From: Gammaproteobacteria bacterium
GTDB taxonomy: Bacteria; Pseudomonadota; Gammaproteobacteria; Arenicellales; Poriferihabitantaceae
Assembly: GCA_009841725.1 (NCBI GenBank)
Contig: VYGS01000035.1
Coordinates: 1 to 45,026, forward strand
Direction of reading: 5' to 3'
Length of the DNA stretch: 45,026 bases
Shown: positions 7,429 through 15,215 of the stretch, in pieces
Layout: each line of letters starts with the position of its first letter
How positions within the stretch are numbered: the stretch's first letter is position 1
Program-made: the position numbers and the translations under genes
The notes under the pieces: model-generated
Seen by the model: the letters and a program-made list of their open reading frames with translations, nothing else
Told to the model about the DNA's origin: nothing
Database searches by the model: none

Positions 7429-10083
7429 TTGGAAGAAGACAGGAACAGGATAGAGCCTTCGATCTATCGCTTCATCCTCAAGCATACCACCCGCGACCAG
7501 ATTCTCATTCTCCTGATCACTCTGGTCTCCATGCCGGTGATCTATGCTTCTCTGGAGGTGCCGAAAATCATCATCAACAGCGCCATCAACGGCCGCGACA
7601 TTCCCGAAACCCTGCTGGGCATGTCGATGGACCAGATCAGCTATCTGCTGGTCCTGTGCTTCGCGTTCCTGTTGCTGGTCCTGATCGCCGGGGGTCTCAA
7701 GTACCTGAACAACGTGTACCGGGGCGTGGTCGGAGAGCGAATGCTCAGACGCTTTCGGTACGATCTCTTCTGCCGCGTGCTGCGATTCCCGAATCACCGG
7801 TTCAAGCAGGTCTCCCAGGCGGAGTTGCTGCCCATGATTACCGCGGAGACCGAGCCTCTCGGGGGATTCATCGGCGATGCCTTCGCCCTGCCCGCCTTCC
7901 AGGGCGGCCTGCTCCTGACCTATCTGCTGTTCATTTTCAACCAGGACTTCCTGCTCGGACTTGCCGCCATTGCCCTCTATCCGCCGCAGCTCTACCTGAT
8001 TCCCAAGCTCCAGGCGAAGGTGAACCAGCTGGCCAAGCGGCGCGTCCAGGCCGTCCGCCACCTGTCGGACAAGCTCGGCGAAAGCATCTCCGGCGTATCC
8101 GACATCCATCTCAACGACACGTCGCATTTCGAAAAGGCGCATGTCTCGACCCGGCTCGGCAAAATCTACCACATCCGGTTCGACATCTACAGGCGCAAGT
8201 TCTTCATCAAGTTCCTGAACAATTTCCTGGGGCAGCTGACTCCTTTCTTCTTCTATTCGATCGGCGGCTATTTCGTGATCAAGGGCGAATTGACTCTCGG
8301 CGCGCTGGTCGCCGTCCTGGCCGCCTACAAGGATCTGTCGACACCCTGGCGCGAACTGCTCAAGTTCTACCAGATCACCGAGGACGTCCGGGTCAAGTAC
8401 TCGGAAATCATCCGGCAATTCCAGCCCGAAGGCATGCTTGACCCGGACCTGCAGGAAGACCAGGACATCCGTCTGGACACGGCCGACACGACGCTTACCG
8501 CCAATGCGCTGCATTACAGCGAGGACGAGTATGTCAAGTCGCTCGATGGCGTCAGCCTCGCGATCAGGCCCGGCGAGCATCTTGCCGTCCTCGGTCCGGG
8601 CGGAAGCGGCCGCACCAACCTGGCCAAGCTGCTTGTGCGCCTGATTGCGCCCGACGGCGGCCAGGTCAAGCTGGGCGACATCAATCTCGCCGAGTTGTCC
8701 GAGTCCGTGCTGGGGCGCAGAATCGCCTACGTCGACGCCCAGTCTTTCGTGTTCAACGATACGGTCCGCGCCAACCTCATCTACGGCCTGAAAAACCGCC
8801 CGATGCGCGAGCACGAATACGACGGTGCGCAAGCGGCGGTGCGCAAACGGCAGATCTCGGATGCCGAAAGCAGCGGCAATTCCACCGACGACCTGCAGGC
8901 GGACTGGGTCAGTTTCGAGTCCGCCGGCCTCGAATCGGCGGACTCGCTTGAATCACACCTGCTGAACATTCTGAAAATCGCCGAACTCGAGCAGGATGTC
9001 TATCAGCTCGGCATGTATGCGACGATCGATCCCGAAGCGAACCCGGAATTCGCCGGGAGAATCCTTGGTGCCCGGCTGGCATTCCGGGACCGGCTTGCCG
9101 GCAGCGAACACAGCAAGCTGGTCGAACTGCTTGAGCACGATCGCTACAACGTCAATCTCAGCGTCGCCGAAAACCTGTTTTTCGGTACGCCGATCGACAA
9201 CGATCCCGACTTTGCGAAACTGGTCAAGAATCCGGCTGTCGGATCGGTCCTGGATTCGACAGGCCTTGGCGACACCCTGTTGTCGGTCGGCATCCAGGCC
9301 GCAAGAACCCTGTCGGAAATCTTCTCGGATGTGCCCGAGGGCTCCCCTCTCTTCGAGCGGTTCAGCTTCGTCGAGGCCGACCGGTTGCCTGTTCTCGCAA
9401 AAATCGCCAAACTGCCGGACGACATCCAACGGTCCGGGGTCGAGGAATCCGAAGCCGACGTGATTCTGGCGCTGGCGCTGAAACTGACCGTGGCTCATCA
9501 TCGCCTGGGCCTGATCACCGAAACCATTCAGGATGTCATCGTCTCGGCACATCTGGAACTCAGGGAGACGCTTGGCGAACAGAATGCGCTGATCGAGTTC
9601 TACGACAGCCGCCGGTTCGTCAACCGCTTCTCGATCCAGGACAATATCCTGTTCGGGCGAATCGCCTATGGCCAGGCCAACGCACGCGAGAAGATCGGCA
9701 ATCTGATCGACGAATTCATCGAAGAAACAGGCCTTCGGGGGGATATTCTGTCGGCCGGATTCAACTACCGGGTCGGCGTGGCCGGTGCACGCCTTACCGC
9801 AACCCAGCGTCAGAAACTGACGCTGGCCCGGGCGCTGGTCAAGAATCCCGACATTTTCGTGGCCAATGACGCGCTTGCTGCGCTCGACAAGAAAACGGCC
9901 GCCCGAATCCTGTCCCGGGTACTTTCCGCGGTGAAGGGAAAATCCGTGATCTGGATACTGAACGAGGCGGATGCCCTGGCGGAATTCGACCGGGCCGTCG
10001 TCATGAACAAGGGCAAGGTCCAGCTTGCCGGCACCGCTTCAGAAATCCGGAACAATCCCGAGGCGCTTGCCTTCATGAATTGA
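7429..10083 (+). CDS. ABC exporter-like protein with a degenerate, expanded nucleotide-binding domain
   Basis: The 884-residue product starts at TTG (7429); no better start keeps the conserved EPSIYRFILKHT beginning. Residues about 25-320 form an ABC-exporter-type membrane domain with paired hydrophobic segments (QILILLITLVSMPVIYAS, ISYLLVLCFAFLLLVLIAGG, FFFYSIGGYFVIKGELTLG). A nucleotide-binding fold follows, but its motifs are altered. Walker A is GPGGSGRT (389-396) with Arg395 for Lys. The signature is LTATQ (789-793) instead of LSGGQ. Walker B is IFVAND with Asn813 for Asp and Asp814 for Glu. The switch His is Asn in WILNEADAL. About 330 residues separate Walker A from the final D-loop (ALD), more than usual. 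It probably does not hydrolyse ATP normally. Neighbouring glycosyltransferases suggest a role in envelope glycan handling. Confidence 0.8.
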   Translation: MEEDRNRIEPSIYRFILKHTTRDQILILLITLVSMPVIYASLEVPKIIINSAINGRDIPETLLGMSMDQISYLLVLCFAFLLLVLIAGGLKYLNNVYRGVVGERMLRRFRYDLFCRVLRFPNHRFKQVSQAELLPMITAETEPLGGFIGDAFALPAFQGGLLLTYLLFIFNQDFLLGLAAIALYPPQLYLIPKLQAKVNQLAKRRVQAVRHLSDKLGESISGVSDIHLNDTSHFEKAHVSTRLGKIYHIRFDIYRRKFFIKFLNNFLGQLTPFFFYSIGGYFVIKGELTLGALVAVLAAYKDLSTPWRELLKFYQITEDVRVKYSEIIRQFQPEGMLDPDLQEDQDIRLDTADTTLTANALHYSEDEYVKSLDGVSLAIRPGEHLAVLGPGGSGRTNLAKLLVRLIAPDGGQVKLGDINLAELSESVLGRRIAYVDAQSFVFNDTVRANLIYGLKNRPMREHEYDGAQAAVRKRQISDAESSGNSTDDLQADWVSFESAGLESADSLESHLLNILKIAELEQDVYQLGMYATIDPEANPEFAGRILGARLAFRDRLAGSEHSKLVELLEHDRYNVNLSVAENLFFGTPIDNDPDFAKLVKNPAVGSVLDSTGLGDTLLSVGIQAARTLSEIFSDVPEGSPLFERFSFVEADRLPVLAKIAKLPDDIQRSGVEESEADVILALALKLTVAHHRLGLITETIQDVIVSAHLELRETLGEQNALIEFYDSRRFVNRFSIQDNILFGRIAYGQANAREKIGNLIDEFIEETGLRGDILSAGFNYRVGVAGARLTATQRQKLTLARALVKNPDIFVANDALAALDKKTAARILSRVLSAVKGKSVIWILNEADALAEFDRAVVMNKGKVQLAGTASEIRNNPEALAFMN

Positions 10084-10527
10084 CCGCAATCCCGGACGCG
10101 GATGGCCGAAGCACGGCTCCGGGAATGATCGATGCCGGCGGAATTTCGGCCGCTCACAGGAGTTTCGATTGCGGTACACAAATGGATCAGTTTGATGCGG
10201 ACGACTCTGGGAAATTCCCCGATATGAATAAATATTGACCTATAATCAAACCATTAAAGGACAATATATGTACCATTCTTTTTTCCGCAACGTTTCTGTT
10301 CGAATTCAGGTCCCGGGTAAATTATGCTATCCGATAATCTGATCATATAGACATATAACGAGAAATGATGCTGGCCGGAACCATCGCCCGGGCGTGAAAA
10401 CAGCCGGGATTCCGTTGCACCCCGGAAACTGCAGTCACATGTCCTGCAAGGCCCGGAAACAGTGCAGCAGCCGATGCTCCGATACACGATGGCTGGCATT
10501 TCTCGCCAACCAGAAGAGGTGAACGAA
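10084..10527. other. Long intergenic region upstream of the liv-type operon, with AT-rich promoter-like stretches
   Basis: No gene is supported here. The first part holds an imperfect GC-rich inverted repeat (TCCCGGA around 10090, TCCGGGA around 10118) without a T-run, possibly the end of the ABC exporter transcript. Bases 10220-10360 are much more AT-rich than the surroundings and contain a consensus TATAAT at 10241-10246 and other -10-like hexamers, but no convincing -35 partner. The operon that follows starts at 10528, so a long 5' leader or a promoter closer to the gene is possible. Confidence 0.5.
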
Positions 10528-11805
10528 ATGACAAACAGAACGATTGACAATAACCGCCGCAAATTTCTCAAGCAGGCTGGAGCGGGAATGGCTGCCGTCG
10601 CCGGGGCGGGGATGGTACCCCTGCGCTCGTATGCGGACGATACGCTGGTCGTGGGAATGAACATCCCGATGACCGGCGACTATGCTCCGTGGGGCCTCCC
10701 GGGCCTCTATGACTGCGAGATCATCGCCAACAACATCAATGCCGCGGGCGGTGTCGAGATCGGAGGCAAGTCCTATCAGATCAGGGTCGCCGCCTACGAC
10801 CACGCCTACGATACCGAAAAGGCCCTGCAGGGCTTCAAGAAGCTGGTTCTTGAAGACGATGCGAAAATGGTCATGATGCTCGGCGGCTCGACCGTGGCTT
10901 CCGTATTGCCATGGGCCACCCGAAAGAAGGTTCTGACCACGACGTTGCTGCCGAGCGACATCACGCCCGATTCGGACTACCTGTTCGCCACGTGCGAATC
11001 CCACCCCCTTTACAATGTCACCGGCGTCGTCTGGCTCGCACAGAACTATCCGGAAGCCAAGAAAGCCGTTATCGTGACCAACAATGATGCCGAGTACGGC
11101 CTGCAGTCGGCGGCGACCTACAAGGCGGCTTTCGAAGTCGCGGGCATCGAGGTGGTGGATGTGAATCTTCACGGTTTCGACGTGACCGATTTCGCACCCA
11201 TTGTCAGTTCCGTGCTGGCCAAGAATCCGGACATCTTCTGCATGGCCACAAGCTTCTATGTCACCCCGCTCATGGAGCAGCTCTATCATCAGGGATTCGA
11301 CGGCAAGATCATCTCCTGTACCCTCGACTACTATGAAGAGATCATTGCAAAGACCAGCGAGGAATTCGTGAACGGAACCATCTACCAGTTCCCGGATTTC
11401 GATGATCCCATGCTGAACAACGAAGGAATTCATTTTCCGGATCCCGGAGGATTCGACGCCGCATTCCGCAAGGATCATCCGAACGACTGGTCTGCGGTGG
11501 CGTGGGAGTATCCGGCAATCCTGCTCAACTGGATCGAGAACGCTCAGCGGGTCGGCAGCGGGGAGAGCGAGGATGTGGCCAAATATCTCAGGAACAACAG
11601 TCAGAATTTCGTGTTCGGCGGGGGCGATTGGTGGGGAAGCCAGTTGTGGGGGCTTGATCACGCGCTTGTCGGGCGATGGCCCGTTGTCGTGATCGAGAAC
11701 GGAAAGGCCCGTATCCAGGAGTATGGCGATCTCTCCGCCTGGCTTGCAGACCATACCGAGGTTCTTGTCCGGCACATGAAGGAACTCGGCTTGCGCACGG
11801 TATAG
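10528..11805 (+). CDS. Branched-chain amino-acid-type ABC transporter substrate-binding protein, Tat-exported
   Basis: The 425-residue protein starts at the ATG at 10528, preceded at good spacing by GAGGTG; an upstream in-frame start at 10462 lacks conserved content. It begins with a twin-arginine signal (NNRRKFLKQAGAGMAAVAG, then AlaAsp near RSYADD), so it should be folded before export to the periplasm. The mature part is a type I periplasmic binding fold (Peripla_BP_6): VGMNIPMTGDYAPWG near the start, IVTNNDAEYGLQSAATYKAA in the middle and a LVGRWPVVVIENGK end. It delivers ligand to the downstream LivHMGF-type transporter. The ligand could be branched-chain amino acids, but this family also carries urea, amides and others, so the substrate is open. 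Confidence 0.88.
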   Translation: MTNRTIDNNRRKFLKQAGAGMAAVAGAGMVPLRSYADDTLVVGMNIPMTGDYAPWGLPGLYDCEIIANNINAAGGVEIGGKSYQIRVAAYDHAYDTEKALQGFKKLVLEDDAKMVMMLGGSTVASVLPWATRKKVLTTTLLPSDITPDSDYLFATCESHPLYNVTGVVWLAQNYPEAKKAVIVTNNDAEYGLQSAATYKAAFEVAGIEVVDVNLHGFDVTDFAPIVSSVLAKNPDIFCMATSFYVTPLMEQLYHQGFDGKIISCTLDYYEEIIAKTSEEFVNGTIYQFPDFDDPMLNNEGIHFPDPGGFDAAFRKDHPNDWSAVAWEYPAILLNWIENAQRVGSGESEDVAKYLRNNSQNFVFGGGDWWGSQLWGLDHALVGRWPVVVIENGKARIQEYGDLSAWLADHTEVLVRHMKELGLRTV

Positions 11806-11825
11806 CCGCATTTCATCCTGATCAT

Positions 11826-11858
11826 TGACGGGGAGAGCCATCTGCGCTCTCCCCGTCA
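11826..11858 (+). terminator. Strong stem-loop between the binding-protein gene and livH
   Basis: A perfect 13-base-pair stem pairs TGACGGGGAGAGC (11826-11838) with GCTCTCCCCGTCA (11846-11858) around a seven-base loop. No T-run follows, so it is probably not a full terminator. Such stems between a binding-protein gene and its permease genes often protect the upstream mRNA or stop part of the transcripts, giving more binding protein than permease. That role is inferred from position. Confidence 0.6.
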
Positions 11859-11888
11859 TACTGTGGAAATCGACACGGATATTGATAC

Positions 11889-12758
11889 ATGGAACTGCTG
11901 GTACAGACCATGGTGAACGGGATCATCCAGAGCGGCTTTTATGCCTTGGCCGCAGTGGGTCTGGTCCTGATTTTCGGCGTGATGAAGGTGGTCAATTTCG
12001 CGCACGGAGAGCTGACCATGGTCGGCGCCTACTCGGTCTGGTTCTTGCACGCACAAAACGATATGCCGTTTCTGCTGACTGTCGTCACCGCGGTAGTTCT
12101 TGTTGCGATGATCGGCCTTCTGATGGAACGGTTCCTGTTCCGCCCCATGACCGATTCTCCCCTCGGAGGGCTGATCTGCTCGATCGGCGTACTCTTCGTT
12201 TTGCAGGTGGCCGCCACTCTGGTCGGAGGGGAAGGCCCTTCGAAGCAGGTTCCTCCTCCCTACGAGGGAACCCTGGTGCTGTTCGACATGCTTCGAATCC
12301 CCTATCAGAGACTGTTCAGTTTCGCGGTGGCTGCCACCACTTTGGGACTGTTGTGGTATTTCCTGACGCGAATGAGGATCGGCTGGGCGCTGCGTGCGGT
12401 CGCACAGGACCGCGAGGCGGCCTCATTGCAGGGAATCAACAGCAACCGCATGTCCATGATCGCCATGGGCGTCGGAGCCGCGATGGCGGGCCTGGCCGGA
12501 GCGCTGATGGCGCCGCTGACCAACATCAATCCCCATATGGGACACAATGTCATCATCACCGCCTTCATCGTGACCATCGTCGGCGGAGTTGGAAGCCTCC
12601 CCGGCGCCGTGATCGCGTCCGTGCTGTACGCACTGTTCCATACCTTCGTCACGACCTATTTCAGCGGCACCATCGCAACGATCTCGGGACTGGTCATCAT
12701 GGTCCTGATCCTGATTGTGAGGCCTTCGGGAATCTTGGGAAAACGGGTCACGGAATAG
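11889..12758 (+). CDS. livH: Branched-chain amino-acid-type ABC permease LivH
   Basis: The 289-residue integral membrane protein has the LivH hallmarks: the opening NGIIQSGFYALAAVGLVLIFG, then MKVVNFAHGELTMVGAY, and the C-terminal QGINSNRMSMIAMGVGAAMAGLAG, the loop that couples to the ATPase. About eight hydrophobic segments are visible, and the length is normal for the family. It forms the inner-membrane channel with the next gene product, LivM. It lies 83 bases after the binding-protein gene, beyond a stem-loop, and four bases before livM, so the permeases share a transcript. Confidence 0.9.
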   Translation: MELLVQTMVNGIIQSGFYALAAVGLVLIFGVMKVVNFAHGELTMVGAYSVWFLHAQNDMPFLLTVVTAVVLVAMIGLLMERFLFRPMTDSPLGGLICSIGVLFVLQVAATLVGGEGPSKQVPPPYEGTLVLFDMLRIPYQRLFSFAVAATTLGLLWYFLTRMRIGWALRAVAQDREAASLQGINSNRMSMIAMGVGAAMAGLAGALMAPLTNINPHMGHNVIITAFIVTIVGGVGSLPGAVIASVLYALFHTFVTTYFSGTIATISGLVIMVLILIVRPSGILGKRVTE

Positions 12759-12762
12759 CGCC

Positions 12763-13725
12763 ATGCTCGCGAAACACAGGACATTGATGACGATCGTGCT
12801 GATTCTGGCGGGGCTGCTGATTCTTCCGCACTATCTCAAGTATCATCAACAGGACTTTCTGATCTTTCTGGTCGTCAATGTTCTGGTGGTGGCCAGCTAC
12901 AGGCTTGTCACCCTCACCGGCGAGTGGTCGCTGATCCATGCGGTCATGATGGGAATCGGGGCTTATACCAGCGGCATGCTGACCAAGTTTCTCGACTTTT
13001 CATTCTGGATCAGCCTGCCGCTTGCAGGCGTTGTCGCGGGATTGACAGCAGCTTTGCTGAGCTTTCCCCTGTTCAGGACAACCCAGTTCTATTTCCTGAT
13101 CGGGTCGTTTGCCGCAGGTGAAGCCATACGCCTTTCCTGGATTCACTTCATCCGCCCGTTTGGCGGAACCAGCGGCATCAGCGCACTGCCTTCGCCGGAA
13201 CTGCTTGGCATCGATTTTCTCGAACCCATTCCCTATTTCTATCTTACGCTGGCAATTGTCACTGCCTGCCTGGTCATTCTGTACCGGATCGAGAAATCCC
13301 GTATTGGGTTGACGCTGCATGCAGTCCATTGGCAGGCCCCGCTTGCCGAATCCGTGGGCATCAATACCTGGAACTACAGGACACTCGCGTTCACAACCGG
13401 CTCGATGTTCGTGGGCATTGCCGGCGCCCTCAAGGTGCATTACATCGGCACGGTGACCCCGAACCAGTACGGGATCGGCTTCATGGTGTTCATTCTCATC
13501 TGGCTGATCGTCGGAGGATACAAGACCTTCTACGGGGCGATCCTGGGTGTGATCATCCTGTCGATACTTGATGAAATGTTCCGGGAACTGGAAGTAATCA
13601 GGCCGGCCGTCTACGGCGCCGTGCTGATCCTGTTTATCCTGTATCTTCCGGACGGGCTCGAAAGCCTGCCGCAAAAGATCGCATCCAGGATAAAGGGCGC
13701 AAGTCCGAAGGGGAGTCATTCCTGA
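12763..13725 (+). CDS. livM: Branched-chain amino-acid-type ABC permease LivM
   Basis: The 320-residue membrane protein is the second permease subunit. It has the LivM features LVTLTGEWSLIHAVMMGIGAYTSGML and, in the cytoplasmic loop that meets the ATPases, AESVGINTWNYRTLAFTTGSM, followed by IGFMVFILIWLIVGGYKTFYGAI. The charged end (KIASRIKGASPKG) is cytoplasmic. It starts four bases after livH, and its TGA overlaps the ATG of livG by one base, which indicates coupled translation. It should pair with LivH in the inner membrane. Confidence 0.9.
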   Translation: MLAKHRTLMTIVLILAGLLILPHYLKYHQQDFLIFLVVNVLVVASYRLVTLTGEWSLIHAVMMGIGAYTSGMLTKFLDFSFWISLPLAGVVAGLTAALLSFPLFRTTQFYFLIGSFAAGEAIRLSWIHFIRPFGGTSGISALPSPELLGIDFLEPIPYFYLTLAIVTACLVILYRIEKSRIGLTLHAVHWQAPLAESVGINTWNYRTLAFTTGSMFVGIAGALKVHYIGTVTPNQYGIGFMVFILIWLIVGGYKTFYGAILGVIILSILDEMFRELEVIRPAVYGAVLILFILYLPDGLESLPQKIASRIKGASPKGSHS

Positions 13726-14486
13726 TGTCCATGCTGCAGGTCAAGAACGTGTCCAAGCAGTTCGGAGGGCTTGCGGCACTTGACAACGTGAACTTCAGTG
13801 TCGAGAAGGAACACATTCACGGGCTGATCGGACCGAACGGAGCCGGCAAAAGCACCATGTTCAAGATCATTTCCGGCTTCAGTTCACCCACTGCCGGGAG
13901 CATCATTTTCAATGACTCAAGCATCACCGGATTGAAATCCAGCCGCATCGCCGAAGCCGGCATCATCCGGACATTTCAGCAAACCACGCTGTTTCATGAA
14001 ATGACGGTTTTCGAGAATGTCCTGATCGGCACGCACAACAGTTCGAGAACCAATATCCTGTCTGCCCTGATCGGATCCGACCGAAAGAGGCAGCAGAGCG
14101 CCAAGAACCATGCCATGGAGGCGATCCGGTTCATGGGGCTTGAAGACAGAATGCACCAGATTGCCTCCGAGTTGCCGCTGGGCTCCAAGCGTGCGCTCGT
14201 GATCGCCGTGGCACTTTCCGCAAAACCCAGGCTACTGCTTCTGGATGAGCCGTTCGCGGGAATGAATCCCGAAGAAACCAATACGATGATGGCCCTGACC
14301 GAGAAAGTGCGCCAGTCGGGCATCACCATCATACTGGTCGAGCACGACATGAAGGCCGTAATGGGGTTGTGCGACCGGTTGACCGTGCTGAACTTCGGAA
14401 AAGTCCTGGCCCAGGGCACCCCAAAGGAGGTCCGGAACAACCCCGAGGTCATCAACGCCTATCTGGGAGGTGGAAAGAGCACGTGA
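13725..14486 (+). CDS. livG: ABC transporter ATPase LivG
   Basis: The 253-residue ATPase begins MSMLQVKNVSKQFGGLAALDNV. It has Walker A GPNGAGKST, the LivG-type ...FQQTTLFHEMTVFENVLIG segment, a signature region LPLGSKRALVIAVALS in place of a canonical LSGGQ (normal for LivG) and Walker B LLLLDEPFAGMNPEE with switch His in VEHDMKAVMG. Its start overlaps the livM stop (TGATG) and is preceded by AAGGGGAG. It powers uptake as a heterodimer with LivF at the cytoplasmic side of LivHM. Confidence 0.92.
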   Translation: MSMLQVKNVSKQFGGLAALDNVNFSVEKEHIHGLIGPNGAGKSTMFKIISGFSSPTAGSIIFNDSSITGLKSSRIAEAGIIRTFQQTTLFHEMTVFENVLIGTHNSSRTNILSALIGSDRKRQQSAKNHAMEAIRFMGLEDRMHQIASELPLGSKRALVIAVALSAKPRLLLLDEPFAGMNPEETNTMMALTEKVRQSGITIILVEHDMKAVMGLCDRLTVLNFGKVLAQGTPKEVRNNPEVINAYLGGGKST

Positions 14487-15190
14487 AACTCTCTGTCAGC
14501 AATCTCGAGGTCAGCTACAACAAGGTTTCGGCATTGCGGGGAATCAGCTTTGAAGTCGATTCCGGCGATTTCGTCACCCTGATCGGCTCAAACGGCGCCG
14601 GAAAGAGCACGACCCTGCGCACGATATCCGGACTGGTCAAACCTTCCGGTGGCGAAATTACTCTCGACGGAGCGCGCATCGATAATCTCGATCCCGATGT
14701 CATTGTCCAAAAGCGCATCGGCCACGTGCCGGAAGGACGGCGCATATTCAAGGATCTCAGCGTGTCGGAAAACCTGATGCTGGGCGCCTACATCCATCGT
14801 GACCGAAACACGGTCGAAAAGACGATAAAGCAGGTTTTCGAGCACTTTCCAAGACTTCATGACAGGCGGAACCAACAGGCCGGCACAATGAGCGGAGGGG
14901 AGCAGCAGATGCTGGCAATCGGCCGGGCACTGATGTCCCGCCCCAAGATTCTGCTGCTGGATGAGCCCTCCCTGGGGCTGGCTCCGATCATCGTCAAGGA
15001 AATCGGCGAATTCCTCAGCGAACTCAACTCACAGGGAGTCACGGTCATTCTCGTGGAACAGAATGCCGACCTGGCATTGCAACTGGCGCGATTCGGCTAT
15101 GTGCTCGAGACCGGCCTGATTGCCATGGCCGACCGGGCTGCGAATCTTGCCGACAACGAACATGTGAAAAAGGCTTATCTGGGGATATGA
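14483..15190 (+). CDS. livF: ABC transporter ATPase LivF
   Basis: The 235-residue ATPase starts at the GTG at 14483, which overlaps the livG stop as GTGA and has GGAGG 12 bases upstream; longer in-frame starts lie inside livG and lack family content. It reads VKLSVSNLEVSYNKVSALRG, Walker A GSNGAGKST, the typical VPEGRRIFKDLSVSENLMLGA, signature MSGGEQQMLAIGRALM and Walker B LLLLDEPSLGLAP, with switch His replaced by Gln (VEQNADLA), as is normal for LivF. It completes the LivHMGF transporter. No gene follows on this strand. Confidence 0.92.
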   Translation: MKLSVSNLEVSYNKVSALRGISFEVDSGDFVTLIGSNGAGKSTTLRTISGLVKPSGGEITLDGARIDNLDPDVIVQKRIGHVPEGRRIFKDLSVSENLMLGAYIHRDRNTVEKTIKQVFEHFPRLHDRRNQQAGTMSGGEQQMLAIGRALMSRPKILLLDEPSLGLAPIIVKEIGEFLSELNSQGVTVILVEQNADLALQLARFGYVLETGLIAMADRAANLADNEHVKKAYLGI

Positions 15191-15196
15191 GGGATC

Positions 15197-15215
15197 ATCC
15201 GGGCTCATCCCGGAT
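15197..15215. terminator. Stem-loop between convergent livF and oligopeptide permease genes
   Basis: A perfect seven-base stem, ATCCGGG (15197-15203) with CCCGGAT (15209-15215), has a five-base loop. It lies in the 25-base gap between the ends of two convergent operons, so it could stop transcription from both sides. The T-run is poor, so efficiency is uncertain. Confidence 0.5.

Noticed and set aside
7414-8832. A 472-codon minus-strand frame opposite the ABC exporter gene
   Set aside because: The plus strand has a membrane domain and a nucleotide-binding fold; the minus product has no recognisable motif and a charged, repetitive make-up typical of antisense frames.
10435-11859. A 474-codon minus-strand frame opposite the binding-protein gene
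   Set aside because: The plus strand has a Tat signal and a complete periplasmic binding fold in an operon; the minus product has no recognisable content.
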